From: DASQPA01 sp963756455
GTDB lineage: Bacteria; Acidobacteriota; Thermoanaerobaculia; Multivoradales; UBA5704
Direction of reading: 5' to 3'
Length of the DNA: 64,000 nucleotides
NCBI GenBank assembly: GCA_963756455.1
Contig: CAVWNC010000004.1
Coordinates: 1,612,001 to 1,676,000, forward strand
In this document: one piece after another, positions 28,090 to 36,053 of the stretch
Position numbering within the stretch: the stretch's first letter is position 1
Layout of the letters: each line of letters begins with the position of its first letter
The notes under the pieces: generated by a model
Told to the model about the DNA's origin: nothing
Databases searched by the model: none
Seen by the model: only the letters and a program-made list of their open reading frames with translations
Made by a program: the position numbers and the translations under genes

Positions 28090-28809
28090 TTAGGTTACGC
28101 CGAATAGTACGTCCGAGATGTCGTTGTTCGAGGTGCCAAAGAAGAGTTCCCTTAGTGGATGACCTTCAACAGCGGGTGGGCTGTTTAGTCCTATTACACT
28201 TGGCGCTATGCCCTGAAGGTGATGGAGTAGAGAATTAGAGATAACGTCTGCGGCCAAGATTAAGCTTCCTTTGCCTATCGTCACCGAAGAGGCAATATTA
28301 CCCAAATCGCGCACCCCCGTTACCTTAAACTCTATCTCTCCACGGACAACCTCTTTTTTATCGTGATTAAAGCCGGTCACTCTGACGATGGTGTCAAGCT
28401 TGTTCAATAGATCGCTGATAGTCCCGCTGAATTCAGTGAGAATTGCCTTGTCAACAGGATCAACAATGACTTTGAAATCAAAAGTCTCCCCAAGTTTCTC
28501 AAGGCCAAATGCAAGGGACTTGGCATATATCCCTTCGAAAAGCTGGCGATGTAGACGATCGACGGGATAAGCCCCACTCACTGATACATTAGGCTTCGCT
28601 CCTTGTTTGGCTATCGCCTCTAAGGACCGCACTGCAGCATCAGCCTTGTGGAAACCTTGAGAGGCTATTGCTTCATAGACGCAAGTTACCGACTCATCAA
28701 GGAGTATTTCGAATATCTCCTGACGCAAGGAACTTTGTGCGGCGGGTGGCAGATCAGTGATATGTAGTTTCGGAGTTGCACTGCTGTAGCGCGCCACAAC
28801 ACTAGCCAA
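28090..28809 (-). CDS. Hypothetical protein in a low-GC patch, 239 aa
   Basis: Unrecognised. Base composition is clearly more AT-rich than the surrounding genes, with codons such as AAT, GAT and ATA that neighbours avoid, suggesting transfer. There is no signal peptide. It contains a helical N-half (LRQEIFEILLDESVTCVYEAIASQGFHKADAAVRSLEAIAKQG) and a more beta-rich C-half (VVRGEIEFKVTGVRDLGNIASSVTIGKGSLI). The only start available at the 5' end is TTG without a clear ribosome site, and the upstream DNA switches abruptly to a xerC fragment, so the 5' end may be lost. Confidence 0.55.
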   Translation of the reverse strand: MASVVARYSSATPKLHITDLPPAAQSSLRQEIFEILLDESVTCVYEAIASQGFHKADAAVRSLEAIAKQGAKPNVSVSGAYPVDRLHRQLFEGIYAKSLAFGLEKLGETFDFKVIVDPVDKAILTEFSGTISDLLNKLDTIVRVTGFNHDKKEVVRGEIEFKVTGVRDLGNIASSVTIGKGSLILAADVISNSLLHHLQGIAPSVIGLNSPPAVEGHPLRELFFGTSNNDISDVLFGVT

Positions 28810-28972
28810 CTTCGAGGAGACGGCACGGCTCCTCTCCGTCCTGCTTCCGGTGATCGACCGCGAGCCGCTCTTCTATATCGAGGATGAGGCGGTTCTGGTG
28901 GATATGCGTATAGATCTGCGCCGTCGAGATATCCGCGTGCCCGAGCATCATCTGGAGCCCCACCTGCCCCAG
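28802..28972 (-). pseudogene. Relic of a XerC/D-type recombinase 3' end
   Basis: On the minus strand this stretch encodes VGLQMMLGHADISTAQIYTHIHQNRL, the C-terminal H...Y box of tyrosine recombinases, then runs to a stop at 28802. Positions 28899-28956 match 30004-30061, the same region of the intact recombinase, in 56 of 58 bases and the same orientation. The rest of the gene is missing. It is either a truncated second recombinase or a duplicated 3' end. Confidence 0.7.
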
Positions 28973-29230
28973 AGAGAATCGGAGTTGCTCCTCAGGATCA
29001 ATCAGGGATTGCCGGACGATACGGCCCGGCGCTACCGCGATTTGATCTCCAGGCGGAGGACCGGGACCTTGAGCCCTGAAGAGCATGAAGAGCTCCTGCG
29101 CCTGACCGACAGGGCAGAGGTGCTCGAAGCGGACCGACTCGCCCATCTGGCAGAGCTGGCGCGTTTGCGCCACACTTCCCTCTCTCGTTTGATGGAAGAG
29201 CTGGGCATCCAACCCGCCACCGATGCCTGA
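28960..29230 (+). pseudogene. 5'-truncated small protein (family normally paired with HNH endonuclease)
   Basis: The plus-strand frame ending at 29230 encodes ELLLRINQGLPDDTARRYRDLISRRRTGTLSPEEHEELLRLTDRAEVLEADRLAHLAELARLRHTSL... ending LMEELGIQ (quoted in parts). This pattern is familiar from short proteins encoded immediately before HNH endonucleases in cyanobacteria and other bacteria. Here the N-terminal half is replaced: upstream codons are the antisense of the xerC relic, and no proper start lies at the junction. No HNH gene follows. I treat it as a truncated gene, though a start at 28850 reads through. Confidence 0.5.
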
Positions 29231-29270
29231 GTGTCGACCGTCGCCCTTGTCCGTGACCGTTTCCCGGAAA

Positions 29271-29399
29271 CGGCCGCCCTGAACTCTGGAGTGTTGGCCA
29301 GGTACCGGCCTGTCAAGGGCCGGCGCGCCGTCCGCTTCGCGGCTACGCCCTTGACAGGCCGGTACCTGGCCGGAAGGAGCTGGGTGTTCAGGGCGGCCG
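29271..29399. repeat. Nested 129-bp palindromic element
   Basis: The inner arms at 29296-29320 and 29347-29371 are perfect 25-base inverted repeats containing GGTACC, with a 26-base loop. Outer arms CGGCCGCCCTGAAC (29271-29284) and its complement (29386-29399) are also present. The element lies beyond the truncated gene at 28960-29230, in a gene-free stretch. It could be a small non-autonomous element, a recombination site or a terminator. The 29400-29611 stretch shows no gene. Confidence 0.8.
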
Positions 29400-29611
29400 G
29401 GAGACTGGGCGTTCCGGTTTGTGCCGTGGCGTCGCAATCTATGCCGGCGGTCACGAAATAAGTCGGTTCTCTACACCTGAGTCCCGGGCCTGCCGAGCCG
29501 AGGGCTGCACGAGCGGGGCCGGGGCCGGAGGCGACAACACCCGGCCGCGTCGTAGCTCTCCGAGGATGAGGAAGAGAGGGGATTGCTCAAGCCTTCGCAT
29601 CCTATCTCCAC

Positions 29612-29903
29612 TCTCAAGTACCCTCCTCCTGGCTGCAAAGTCGGAGGTTTCCCGCCTGAAGTACCCTACTTCTGCCTGAGATAGAACACTTTGGGCAGGA
29701 GGTACCCTACTTCGGCCGCGGAGTATACTACTTCCTCCCAGGAAGTACCCTACTTCTTCCCAGGAAGTACCCCACTTCTTCCGAGGAAGTACCCTACTTT
29801 TCGCCAGAAGTACCCTACTTCTCCCGCAGAAGTACCCTACTTCCTATCAGGAAGTACCCTACTTTTTGCCAGAAGCACCCTACTTCTTCCGAGGAAGTGC
29901 CCT
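29612..29903. repeat. 22-bp tandem palindromic repeat array, copy 1
   Basis: About 13 units, nine of them well preserved, with period 21-22 bases. The core is GAAGTACCCTACTTC, an inverted repeat around CCC, followed by about 7 variable bases. The left end (29612-29708) is degenerate. The units are related to those at 61329-61592 but lie in the opposite orientation. No transcript or gene is evident; the frames that stay open through the array are a by-product of the repeat. Confidence 0.9.
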
Positions 29904-29954
29904 CCCCTGAGGACGCTTGGCACTGGAGATCCAGCTCGGAAGGGTCCTCAAGCC

Positions 29955-30884
29955 CTACGATCGCGGATGAAACCGGTCGTACAGACTCTTCAGCCGTTCC
30001 TGATGGATATGCGTATAGATCTGCGTCGTCGAGATGTCCGCGTGCCCGAGCATCATCTGGACCGAGCGCAGGTCGGCGCCGTGCTCCAGGAGGTGGGTCG
30101 CGAAGCTGTGGCGCAGCACGTGGGGGGAGAGGTCGCGGACGCCGGTCTTCACCCCGTAGGCGGCGAGGTTCTTCCAGAAGCCGACCCGGCTCATGGCGTC
30201 GCCGGAACAGTTGACGAAGACCGTCTCATGGCGGTGGGCGAGACTGGGGCGGACTTCCTTGAGGTAGCGGTGGAGCCAGGCCTCCGCCTGCTCCCCCACC
30301 GGCACCACTCTCTCCTTCGAGCCCTTGCCGAAGGCGATCAGGAAGCCCACGTCCAGCCGGAGCTGGGAGAGGGTCAGGCCCACGAGCTCGCTCACCCTTA
30401 GGCCCGTCGCGTAGAGGAGCTCGAGCATCGCCCGATCTCTTAGGCCCAGGGGGGTCGCGGTGTCCGGCGCGTTCAAGAGGGACTCGACCTGGGGCTCGGA
30501 GAGAACCTTGGGGAGGGTCCGCGAGAGCTTGGGCGGGAGGAGGTTGACCGCCGGGTTGTCGGCCCGTTCGCCGCTCTCGACCAGATCCTCGTAGAAACCG
30601 CGGATGGCGGAGAGCGCCCGGCTGATCGATCGCGGGTTGAGGCCCTGCCGGCGCAGCTCGCGGAGGTGGCCGGCGATGGCGGCGGCGTCAGCGGTCAGGA
30701 GATCCGGGCCGGCGGCCTCCAGGTTCGCCTTCGGCCGGTCGAGGGCGCGGGCCAGCCGTTCGAGGTCGCGGCGGTAGGCGTCGACGCTGTTCTGGGAGAG
30801 GCCGCGCTCGACGGCGAGCCCTTCGAGGTAGCGCTTCAGCACCCGCTTCCAGGGAGGCTCGGGCCGGGCGGGCTTCTCGGACAC
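29955..30884 (-). CDS. Tyrosine recombinase, XerC/XerD type
   Basis: 309 aa, GTG start. It has an N-terminal SAM-like DNA-binding domain (about 12-105) and a complete catalytic domain: R163 in TGLRVSEL, K187 in GKGSKERVVP, H255 and R258 in SPHVLRHSFATHLLEHG, H281 in MMLGHADI, and Y290 in TTQIYTHIH. Length and order fit XerC/XerD acting at dif in chromosome-dimer resolution. It lies 6 bases after the LeuA-like gene, so it is probably expressed from that transcript. Which Xer paralogue it is cannot be decided. Its 3' end is duplicated at 28899-28956. Confidence 0.92.
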   Translation of the reverse strand: MSEKPARPEPPWKRVLKRYLEGLAVERGLSQNSVDAYRRDLERLARALDRPKANLEAAGPDLLTADAAAIAGHLRELRRQGLNPRSISRALSAIRGFYEDLVESGERADNPAVNLLPPKLSRTLPKVLSEPQVESLLNAPDTATPLGLRDRAMLELLYATGLRVSELVGLTLSQLRLDVGFLIAFGKGSKERVVPVGEQAEAWLHRYLKEVRPSLAHRHETVFVNCSGDAMSRVGFWKNLAAYGVKTGVRDLSPHVLRHSFATHLLEHGADLRSVQMMLGHADISTTQIYTHIHQERLKSLYDRFHPRS

Positions 30885-30890
30885 GGGCTC

Positions 30891-32147
30891 TTACGCCGCG
30901 GGGACGGCCGCGCCGCAGCTCCGGCAGATCTCCAGGATCTCGACCTCCTCCAGGATCTTCGCCGAGGCCTTGGCCTGCTTGAAGATCTCGCGCACCAGCT
31001 CGTCCACCGGCTCGATGCCGCGCTCCTTCAACCAGTAGACGACGTTCGACTCGCCGCTCATCGGCCCCACCTCGATGATCTGGTGGCTGCCGATGAGGCT
31101 CGCCGGGATCGAGGAGTAGACGCGGTCGGCCAGCCAGTCGTCGCCCCGCGAACGCGCCTTGATGATCGCCGCGGCGTGGACGCCGGTACCGGTACGGAAG
31201 GCGTCCTTGCCCACGACCGGATAGTTGTCGGGGAGCGGCACCCCGGTCTTCTCGGCGACGAAGACGCAGTATTCGCGGAGGCGCGAGAGGTCGCGGTCGA
31301 TCCAGCCCAGGAGTTGCATGTTGACGAGGAGGAGGTCGATGGCGCAGTTGCCCACCCGCTCGCCGATCCCCACCGCCGTGCCGTGGAGCCGGTCGGCCCC
31401 CGCGGCGGCCGCGGCCAGGGCGTTGATCACCGCCATGCCGCGGTCCCGGTGGCCGTGCCAGTCGACCTTCACGTCCTCCCCCGTCGCGTCGACCACCCCG
31501 CGCACGAAGCGGATGACGTTCGCCGCGCCCTGGGGGGTCGAATGGCCCACGGTGTCCGCCACGCAGACCCGCCGCGCCCCGGCCTCGACCGCCGTCGTGT
31601 AGAGCCGGCGCAGATCCTCGGGGTTGGCGCGGGTGGTGTCCTCGGTGACGAACATGACCGGCAGGCCGTGCGCGGTGGCGAAGGCGACCGCGTCCTCCGA
31701 GAAGCGGAGCATCTTGTCGAGCGTCCAACCCTCGGCGTACTGGCGGATGGGCGAGGAGCCGATGAAGCAGGAGACCTCGATGGGGATCCCCACCTGCTGG
31801 GAGATGTCGATCACCGGCTGGACGTCGGCGCGAACCGTTCGGGCGGCGCAGTTGGGGAAGATCGGCAGCCGCTGGTCGGCGATCTCTTTCGCCAGCCGGA
31901 GGACGTCGCGGACGACGTGTGGGCCCGCCCCGGGCAGGCCGAGATCCACCGATTCGATCCCCAGATCGACGATCATGTGGAGGATGCGGAGCTTGTCCTC
32001 GATCCCCGGCGAGACGACGGACGGGGATTGGAGCCCGTCGCGGAGGGTCTCGTCGTCGAGCTCCACCTTGCCGCGGGCCGGTGTCAGGTCCGGGCCGTTG
32101 ACGCGGTTCCAGTCGTAGATGAGATCGGTCTCATTCGGTTGCTGCAT
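30891..32147 (-). CDS. 2-isopropylmalate synthase-like acyltransferase (LeuA/homocitrate synthase family)
   Basis: 418 aa from the ATG at MQQPNETDL (GGAG about 7 bases upstream; a TTG eight codons earlier is less likely). HMGL-like TIM barrel: VELDDETLRDGLQSPSV, metal-binding HxH in DWHGHRDRG, and GIGERVGNCAIDLL. It condenses acetyl-CoA with a 2-oxo acid. The C-terminal regulatory LeuA dimer domain is absent; instead there is a short helical tail ending ICRSCGAA. Adjacent to an isopropylmalate dehydrogenase homologue, so leucine (or a related chain-extension) pathway is likely, but substrate is not proven. Confidence 0.85.
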   Translation of the reverse strand: MQQPNETDLIYDWNRVNGPDLTPARGKVELDDETLRDGLQSPSVVSPGIEDKLRILHMIVDLGIESVDLGLPGAGPHVVRDVLRLAKEIADQRLPIFPNCAARTVRADVQPVIDISQQVGIPIEVSCFIGSSPIRQYAEGWTLDKMLRFSEDAVAFATAHGLPVMFVTEDTTRANPEDLRRLYTTAVEAGARRVCVADTVGHSTPQGAANVIRFVRGVVDATGEDVKVDWHGHRDRGMAVINALAAAAAGADRLHGTAVGIGERVGNCAIDLLLVNMQLLGWIDRDLSRLREYCVFVAEKTGVPLPDNYPVVGKDAFRTGTGVHAAAIIKARSRGDDWLADRVYSSIPASLIGSHQIIEVGPMSGESNVVYWLKERGIEPVDELVREIFKQAKASAKILEEVEILEICRSCGAAVPAA

Positions 32148-32252
32148 CAACGTCTCCGAGGGCTCCCGCAAGAGGGGCCAGCCCCAAGTCTAAGGCTTCC
32201 GGGTTCGACCCGTACAGCAGAAAGGTGTCGCGGCGGCGTCCTACCGTGCCCG

Positions 32253-33374
32253 TCACCGGACGGGGACGGCGCCGGCGACGCTCGCCTGGCGCGCCACCGC
32301 CCGGGCGAGAAGGTCGCCGAGCTGTCCGGTGGTGAGCGTGCCGCCCACGTCGTGCGTCGACTGGCCGGAGCGCAGGCTTTCCGCCACCGCGTCCTCGACG
32401 ACCGTGGCGGCCTCCTGGTGGCCGAGGGTTTCGAGCATCAGGGCGACCGACAGCACCGCCCCGACCGGGTTGGCCTGGCCGGTGCCGGCGTACTTGGGGG
32501 CAGAGCCGTGGACCGGCTCGAACATCGACGTGCGGCCGGGATGGAGGTTGGCCGAGCCGGCGACCCCGAGCCCCCCCTGGAGGGCGGCGCCCAGGTCGGT
32601 GACGATGTCGCCGAACATGTTGTTGGTGACGATGACCTCGAAGCTCTCCGGCTTCTTGACCATCTGCATGGTGAGGGCGTCGACGAACATGTGCCGCGCC
32701 TCGATGCCGGGGTACTCCTTGGCGACCTCCCAGAAGCAGCGCTGCCAGAGGTCGTGGGCGTAGCGCATGACGTTCGACTTGTCGCTCATGCAGACGTCTT
32801 TCTTGCCATGCGCCACGGCATAGTCGAAGGCGGCACGGATGATCCGCTCGACTCCCTTCCGGGTGTGGATCTCCTCCTGGACGGCGATCTCGTCCGGCGT
32901 GCCCTTCTTGAAGTTGCCGCCGCAGCCGACGTACGCCCCCTCGGTGTTCTCGCGGAAGACGACGAAGTCGACGTCCTTTTCGGTCTTCCCCTTCAAGGGG
33001 CAGAGGCTCGGGTGGTAGAGCTTGACCGGACGGAAGTTGATGTAGAGGTCGAGGCCGAAGCGGATGCCTAAGAGGATGTCGGCGGCGTGCTTCATGTCCG
33101 GCACCCGGGGGTCGCCGAAGGCGCCGATGAAGATGGCGGAGTAGTTGTCGCGGAAATCCTCCAGCGACCCGGCGGGCATCGTCTCGCCGGTCGAGAGGTA
33201 CCGGTCGGCGTCCCAGGGGAAGTGGACGAGCTCCAGGGGCAGGTGGAAACGCTCGGCGGCGGCTTCGAGAACCTTGACCGCCTCGACGGTCACGTCCTTG
33301 CCGATGCCGTCTCCGGCGATGATTGCGATGCGTTGCGGACGTCGGTCGCGAGGGTCGGTCGTGTTGGGCGCCAT
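32253..33374 (-). CDS. leuB: 3-isopropylmalate/isocitrate-type dehydrogenase
   Basis: 373 aa. Decarboxylating beta-hydroxyacid dehydrogenase: IAIIAGDGIGKDVT, FGLDLYINFRPVKLY, FRENTEGAYVG, the Lys/Asp region SDKSNVMRYAHDLW, and the signature VTNNMFGDIVTDLGAALQGGLGVAGSANLHPG with EPVHGSAPKYAG. The last motif is typical for NAD-type IPMDH/homoisocitrate enzymes. It starts at ATG MAPNTTDP; an in-frame ATG at 33392 is also possible, and no strong ribosome site is seen. It lies upstream of the LeuA-like gene. The leuB symbol is the best guess; homoisocitrate or tartrate-type function cannot be excluded. Confidence 0.82.
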   Translation of the reverse strand: MAPNTTDPRDRRPQRIAIIAGDGIGKDVTVEAVKVLEAAAERFHLPLELVHFPWDADRYLSTGETMPAGSLEDFRDNYSAIFIGAFGDPRVPDMKHAADILLGIRFGLDLYINFRPVKLYHPSLCPLKGKTEKDVDFVVFRENTEGAYVGCGGNFKKGTPDEIAVQEEIHTRKGVERIIRAAFDYAVAHGKKDVCMSDKSNVMRYAHDLWQRCFWEVAKEYPGIEARHMFVDALTMQMVKKPESFEVIVTNNMFGDIVTDLGAALQGGLGVAGSANLHPGRTSMFEPVHGSAPKYAGTGQANPVGAVLSVALMLETLGHQEAATVVEDAVAESLRSGQSTHDVGGTLTTGQLGDLLARAVARQASVAGAVPVR

Positions 33375-33409
33375 GGCGCGGAATGCTAGCACGGCGGACG
33401 GGGGTGTAG

Positions 33410-33431
33410 GGGCACCCCTCTGTGGGTGCCC
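33410..33431. terminator. Hairpin between ridA-like and leuB genes
   Basis: GGGCACCC (33410-33417) pairs with GGGTGCCC (33424-33431) around a 6-base loop, in the gap after the RidA-family stop and before the leuB start on the minus strand. It could terminate the RidA transcript, but no T-run follows, so a small dispersed repeat is an equal possibility. Confidence 0.4.
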
Positions 33432-33460
33432 TGGGGAAGGGCGGCCACGGGAGGCCGCGC

Positions 33461-33883
33461 TTACGGGATATAGGCGTCGACCTCGATCTCGATCAGCATG
33501 GCGGGGTCGACGAGGCCCTTGACCTCGACCATGGTGGAGACCGGAGGGTGGGCCGCGAAGACCTCGCCGTGGGCCTGGCCGTACTCCTGCCAGCGGGAGA
33601 TGTCGGTGACGAACATCCGGGTGCGGACGACGTTCGCCGCCGTCCCGCCGAGCTCGGTGAGCGCCGCCAGGGCGATCTCGATACAGCGCTGGGTTTGGGC
33701 ATAGGCGTCGCCCGGGGCGAAGACTCCCCCACCGTCGGCGGCATCGGCCGCCGGAGCGCAGCCGCTCACATAGACGTGGTTCCCCGCCCGGACCGCCCGG
33801 CAGTAGCCGACCTTCGGCTCCCAGGGGGTGCCGGTGAAGATGCGCTTGAAGCCCGTATCGCCAAGGTCGGGGTTCTCAGGCAT
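33461..33883 (-). CDS. RidA family (YjgF/YER057c) protein
   Basis: 140 aa, ATG after GGAGGAGG. RidA-family deaminases hydrolyse reactive enamine/imine intermediates from PLP enzymes. Features: N-terminal YCRAVRAGNHVYVSGCAP, AYAQTQRCIEIALAALTELGGTAANVVRTRMFVTDI, and C-terminal STMVEVKGLVDPAMLIEIEVDAYIP. The Arg in RTRMFV corresponds to the substrate-binding Arg; the E in IEIEVDA is conserved. The start overlaps the end of the DUF2071 gene by 8 bases. Confidence 0.9.
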   Translation of the reverse strand: MPENPDLGDTGFKRIFTGTPWEPKVGYCRAVRAGNHVYVSGCAPAADAADGGGVFAPGDAYAQTQRCIEIALAALTELGGTAANVVRTRMFVTDISRWQEYGQAHGEVFAAHPPVSTMVEVKGLVDPAMLIEIEVDAYIP

Positions 33884-34739
33884 GGCAGACCTCCTCCTCC
33901 CGCGCCGGCCGTGCCGGAGGGATGGCTGGGACAGGGATCGGGGTCGAGGGGTGGCTCTCCGGCAGGACGGCGCGAGCGGCGCTGCGGCTCGCCGCCGCCT
34001 GCGGGAGGCTCGGGGCCACCGGCTGCATCTTGGGGACGAATCCGAGCTCGAAGACGAAGGGGATCTCCGGGCAGAGCCAGGAGGAGTGGAGGGGCGGCCA
34101 GGCCGCGCCATGGGTCAAGGGGAGGAGGCTCGTGAGGAGCCCGGCGCCGCCGATCTCGGCCCGCAACGGCCAGGCGGTGACCCGCGGGTGCTCCGCCTCC
34201 ACCCGGTGGAGCTCTCCGTCCTCGACGGCGTAGCCGCGCGAACGCTCCGAGATGTACTCGACCGTCTGCTCCCAGGAGCCGATCCGGGGGCCCTGGCCGA
34301 CCGCCGGGCTGTCCTGCCAGGCCCGCACCTCAAGCGTCTCCCCCCGCTCCACCCGCCACCGCCACTCGCCGTCCCCCGGGTCGGAGGAGGGCTGTGGGTA
34401 GCGGAAGCGGGCGCTCGCGGCGGGCTGCTGGGAGAGGAGCCGCACCCCGGGAACGACCCAGAGGGGCATCAGCATCGAGCGGAAGAGGACCGAAGGGAGC
34501 CCGTCGCCATCCAGCACGTAAAGGCGCAGATTGCACTGTGGGTAGGAGAACCGCAGCCGCGGCAGATTCCGCAGGTGGAGCCCCTGCTGCTGGAAGAGGA
34601 CGGCCGAGGCGAAGACATGGTCCTCGCCCTGGAAGGGGTGGACCTGGTAGCGCAGGGGAGCCGGAGCCGGCGGCAGAGCCGCGGCCGGCAGCGCCCAGTT
34701 CAAGAAGAGGCAGTCCCGCACCACGCTCTCAAGCATCAT
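33876..34739 (-). CDS. DUF2071-like (COG3361-type) protein
   Basis: 287 aa. It matches DUF2071 in FLNWALPAAALPPAPAPLRYQVHPFQGEDHV, LHLRNLPRLRFSYPQCNLRLYVLDGDG and the later RMLMPLWVVPG / WRVERG region. These proteins have a beta-rich acetoacetate decarboxylase-like fold and no confirmed function. The C-terminal 40 residues are Pro/Ala/Arg-rich and probably disordered. ATGATG start; it overlaps the RidA gene downstream. Confidence 0.72.
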   Translation of the reverse strand: MMLESVVRDCLFLNWALPAAALPPAPAPLRYQVHPFQGEDHVFASAVLFQQQGLHLRNLPRLRFSYPQCNLRLYVLDGDGLPSVLFRSMLMPLWVVPGVRLLSQQPAASARFRYPQPSSDPGDGEWRWRVERGETLEVRAWQDSPAVGQGPRIGSWEQTVEYISERSRGYAVEDGELHRVEAEHPRVTAWPLRAEIGGAGLLTSLLPLTHGAAWPPLHSSWLCPEIPFVFELGFVPKMQPVAPSLPQAAASRSAARAVLPESHPSTPIPVPAIPPARPAREEEVCHA

Positions 34740-34895
34740 CGCTCGTCGCTTCCCCTAAGCCGCGGTCCCGGTCGGCCCAAGAGCCCGCCCGAAAGCCGGG
34801 ATGCTCCAGCCCGAACGCCCGACCTTACAAGTAGGCAGGAGAACCATAGCGTGGGGGGGTGGGGGGTGGCAAGGCTGGGGGGGACGCCTGCACCC

Positions 34896-36053
34896 TCAGG
34901 GTGCGACGACCACCCGATGCACCGAAGCCTGCGGCTCGCTGAACCGCAAAAGCCGCTCGCCCTCCTCTCCGAGCGCCTTCCGCGCCGCGCGATCCACCTT
35001 CCCGCAGGCCTGAAGCGTCAGCGTCGCCTCCTTGCGGCGCACCTCGGTCGACCAGGTTCCCGCGACGAGGCCGTCGACTAAGAAGGTGGGGAGGATGCGG
35101 AGGTTGGCGCGGGCGTAGATCGCCTCGCGGCAGGCTTCGGGGACGATGCGGGCTCGCCGCTTCGCGGCGTAGGCTAAGAGGATGCTGTCGAAGCTGGGGA
35201 GGAAGCGCACCGGCGCCGGGACGTCCGGGTCGGGCCGGGGCGCCTCGGGGAGGTCGTAGAGGACGCGGCGGTCCTCGTCCTCGAAGCGGAGGAGGTCGGG
35301 GGCGAGCCGTTCGAGGGCCGCCCGGACGGGCGGGGTCTTCCAAGCGATCCAGCCTGCCACGTCTTCCGCGGCGGCCGGCCCGAAGGCCCGGAGGTGACGG
35401 CGGATCACCGTCTCCAGCGCCTCCTCGGTCGCCGGCGCCTTCGCGGGACGGGGCGCGGCGAGGAAGGCCTCGGGCGCCTTGGTGCCCCAGGTTCCCCCGG
35501 CCGGCGTCCGCATCAGGGCGCTCCAGCGGTAGAAGGGTCGCCATTTGTACGCCCGCTGCTCGACGACCTCCTCCACGGCGATCGCGTTGGGGTGGGCGGC
35601 GAGATAGGATTCCAACCAGGCCGCGATCTCCTCGCCGGTGAGCGCTGTCGACTGGAGATGCTCCAGGAGCGCCTCCCGGAGCTTCGCCGTCGCGGGAGAC
35701 AGCGGCACCTTCGCTCGCCGCCAATCGTCCCATCCCGCCGCTGCGAGGACCGCGGCGTACTCGGGGTGCTCCCGTGCGCTCACCAGGTGGATCGTCGCCC
35801 GCACATAGGTTCCCAGGAGCAGCTCCCGGCGCTCGCAGGCACGATAGAGATCCGCCGTGGCGAAGCCGCAAAGCCGCGACCAGAGGGCTACGGGCAACGC
35901 CGGCCAGTACTGGCCCTGGAGGGCGCCGATCCTCTCGACCGCCTCGACCAGGGGGACCTCCAGGGGAGTGAGAAGCCCCTGGCGGGCAAGGAGGGCGCGG
36001 TTCAAGGCGGTGGAAGTCAGACGCGGGTGGGCGGTGGGCATGGAGGAAAGCAT
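34896..36053 (-). CDS. Winged-helix DNA-binding domain protein (AlkZ/DUF1006-like)
   Basis: 385 aa. Fits the COG3214/AlkZ-like family (HTH_42): N-terminal LTSTALNRALLARQGLLTPLEVPLVEAVERIGALQGQYWPALPVALWSRL (shown in pieces: ARQGLL, IGALQ), then LVSAREHPEYAAV, ETVIRRHLRAFGPAAAEDVAGWIAW and the C-terminal LPTFLVDGLVAGTW. The founding members (AlkZ/YcaQ-type) are DNA glycosylases for crosslinks or alkylated bases; the Q-x-Q motif there appears as QGQYW. Start is ATG at 36053 or at 36041; neither has a strong site. Its start overlaps the small antitoxin-like gene. Confidence 0.8.
   Translation of the reverse strand: MLSSMPTAHPRLTSTALNRALLARQGLLTPLEVPLVEAVERIGALQGQYWPALPVALWSRLCGFATADLYRACERRELLLGTYVRATIHLVSAREHPEYAAVLAAAGWDDWRRAKVPLSPATAKLREALLEHLQSTALTGEEIAAWLESYLAAHPNAIAVEEVVEQRAYKWRPFYRWSALMRTPAGGTWGTKAPEAFLAAPRPAKAPATEEALETVIRRHLRAFGPAAAEDVAGWIAWKTPPVRAALERLAPDLLRFEDEDRRVLYDLPEAPRPDPDVPAPVRFLPSFDSILLAYAAKRRARIVPEACREAIYARANLRILPTFLVDGLVAGTWSTEVRRKEATLTLQACGKVDRAARKALGEEGERLLRFSEPQASVHRVVVAP

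Noticed and set aside
29231..29461. Possible HNH endonuclease after the truncated partner gene
   Set aside because: The frame lacks any HNH or Cys-x-x-Cys pattern and consists mainly of the palindrome.
29612..29903. CRISPR array
   Set aside because: Repeats are 15 bases with 7-base, similar spacers; no cas genes, and the unit is a palindromic tandem repeat.
32172..32252. tRNA or small RNA between leuA-like and leuB genes
   Set aside because: No cloverleaf or terminator is recognisable; a short ordinary gap.
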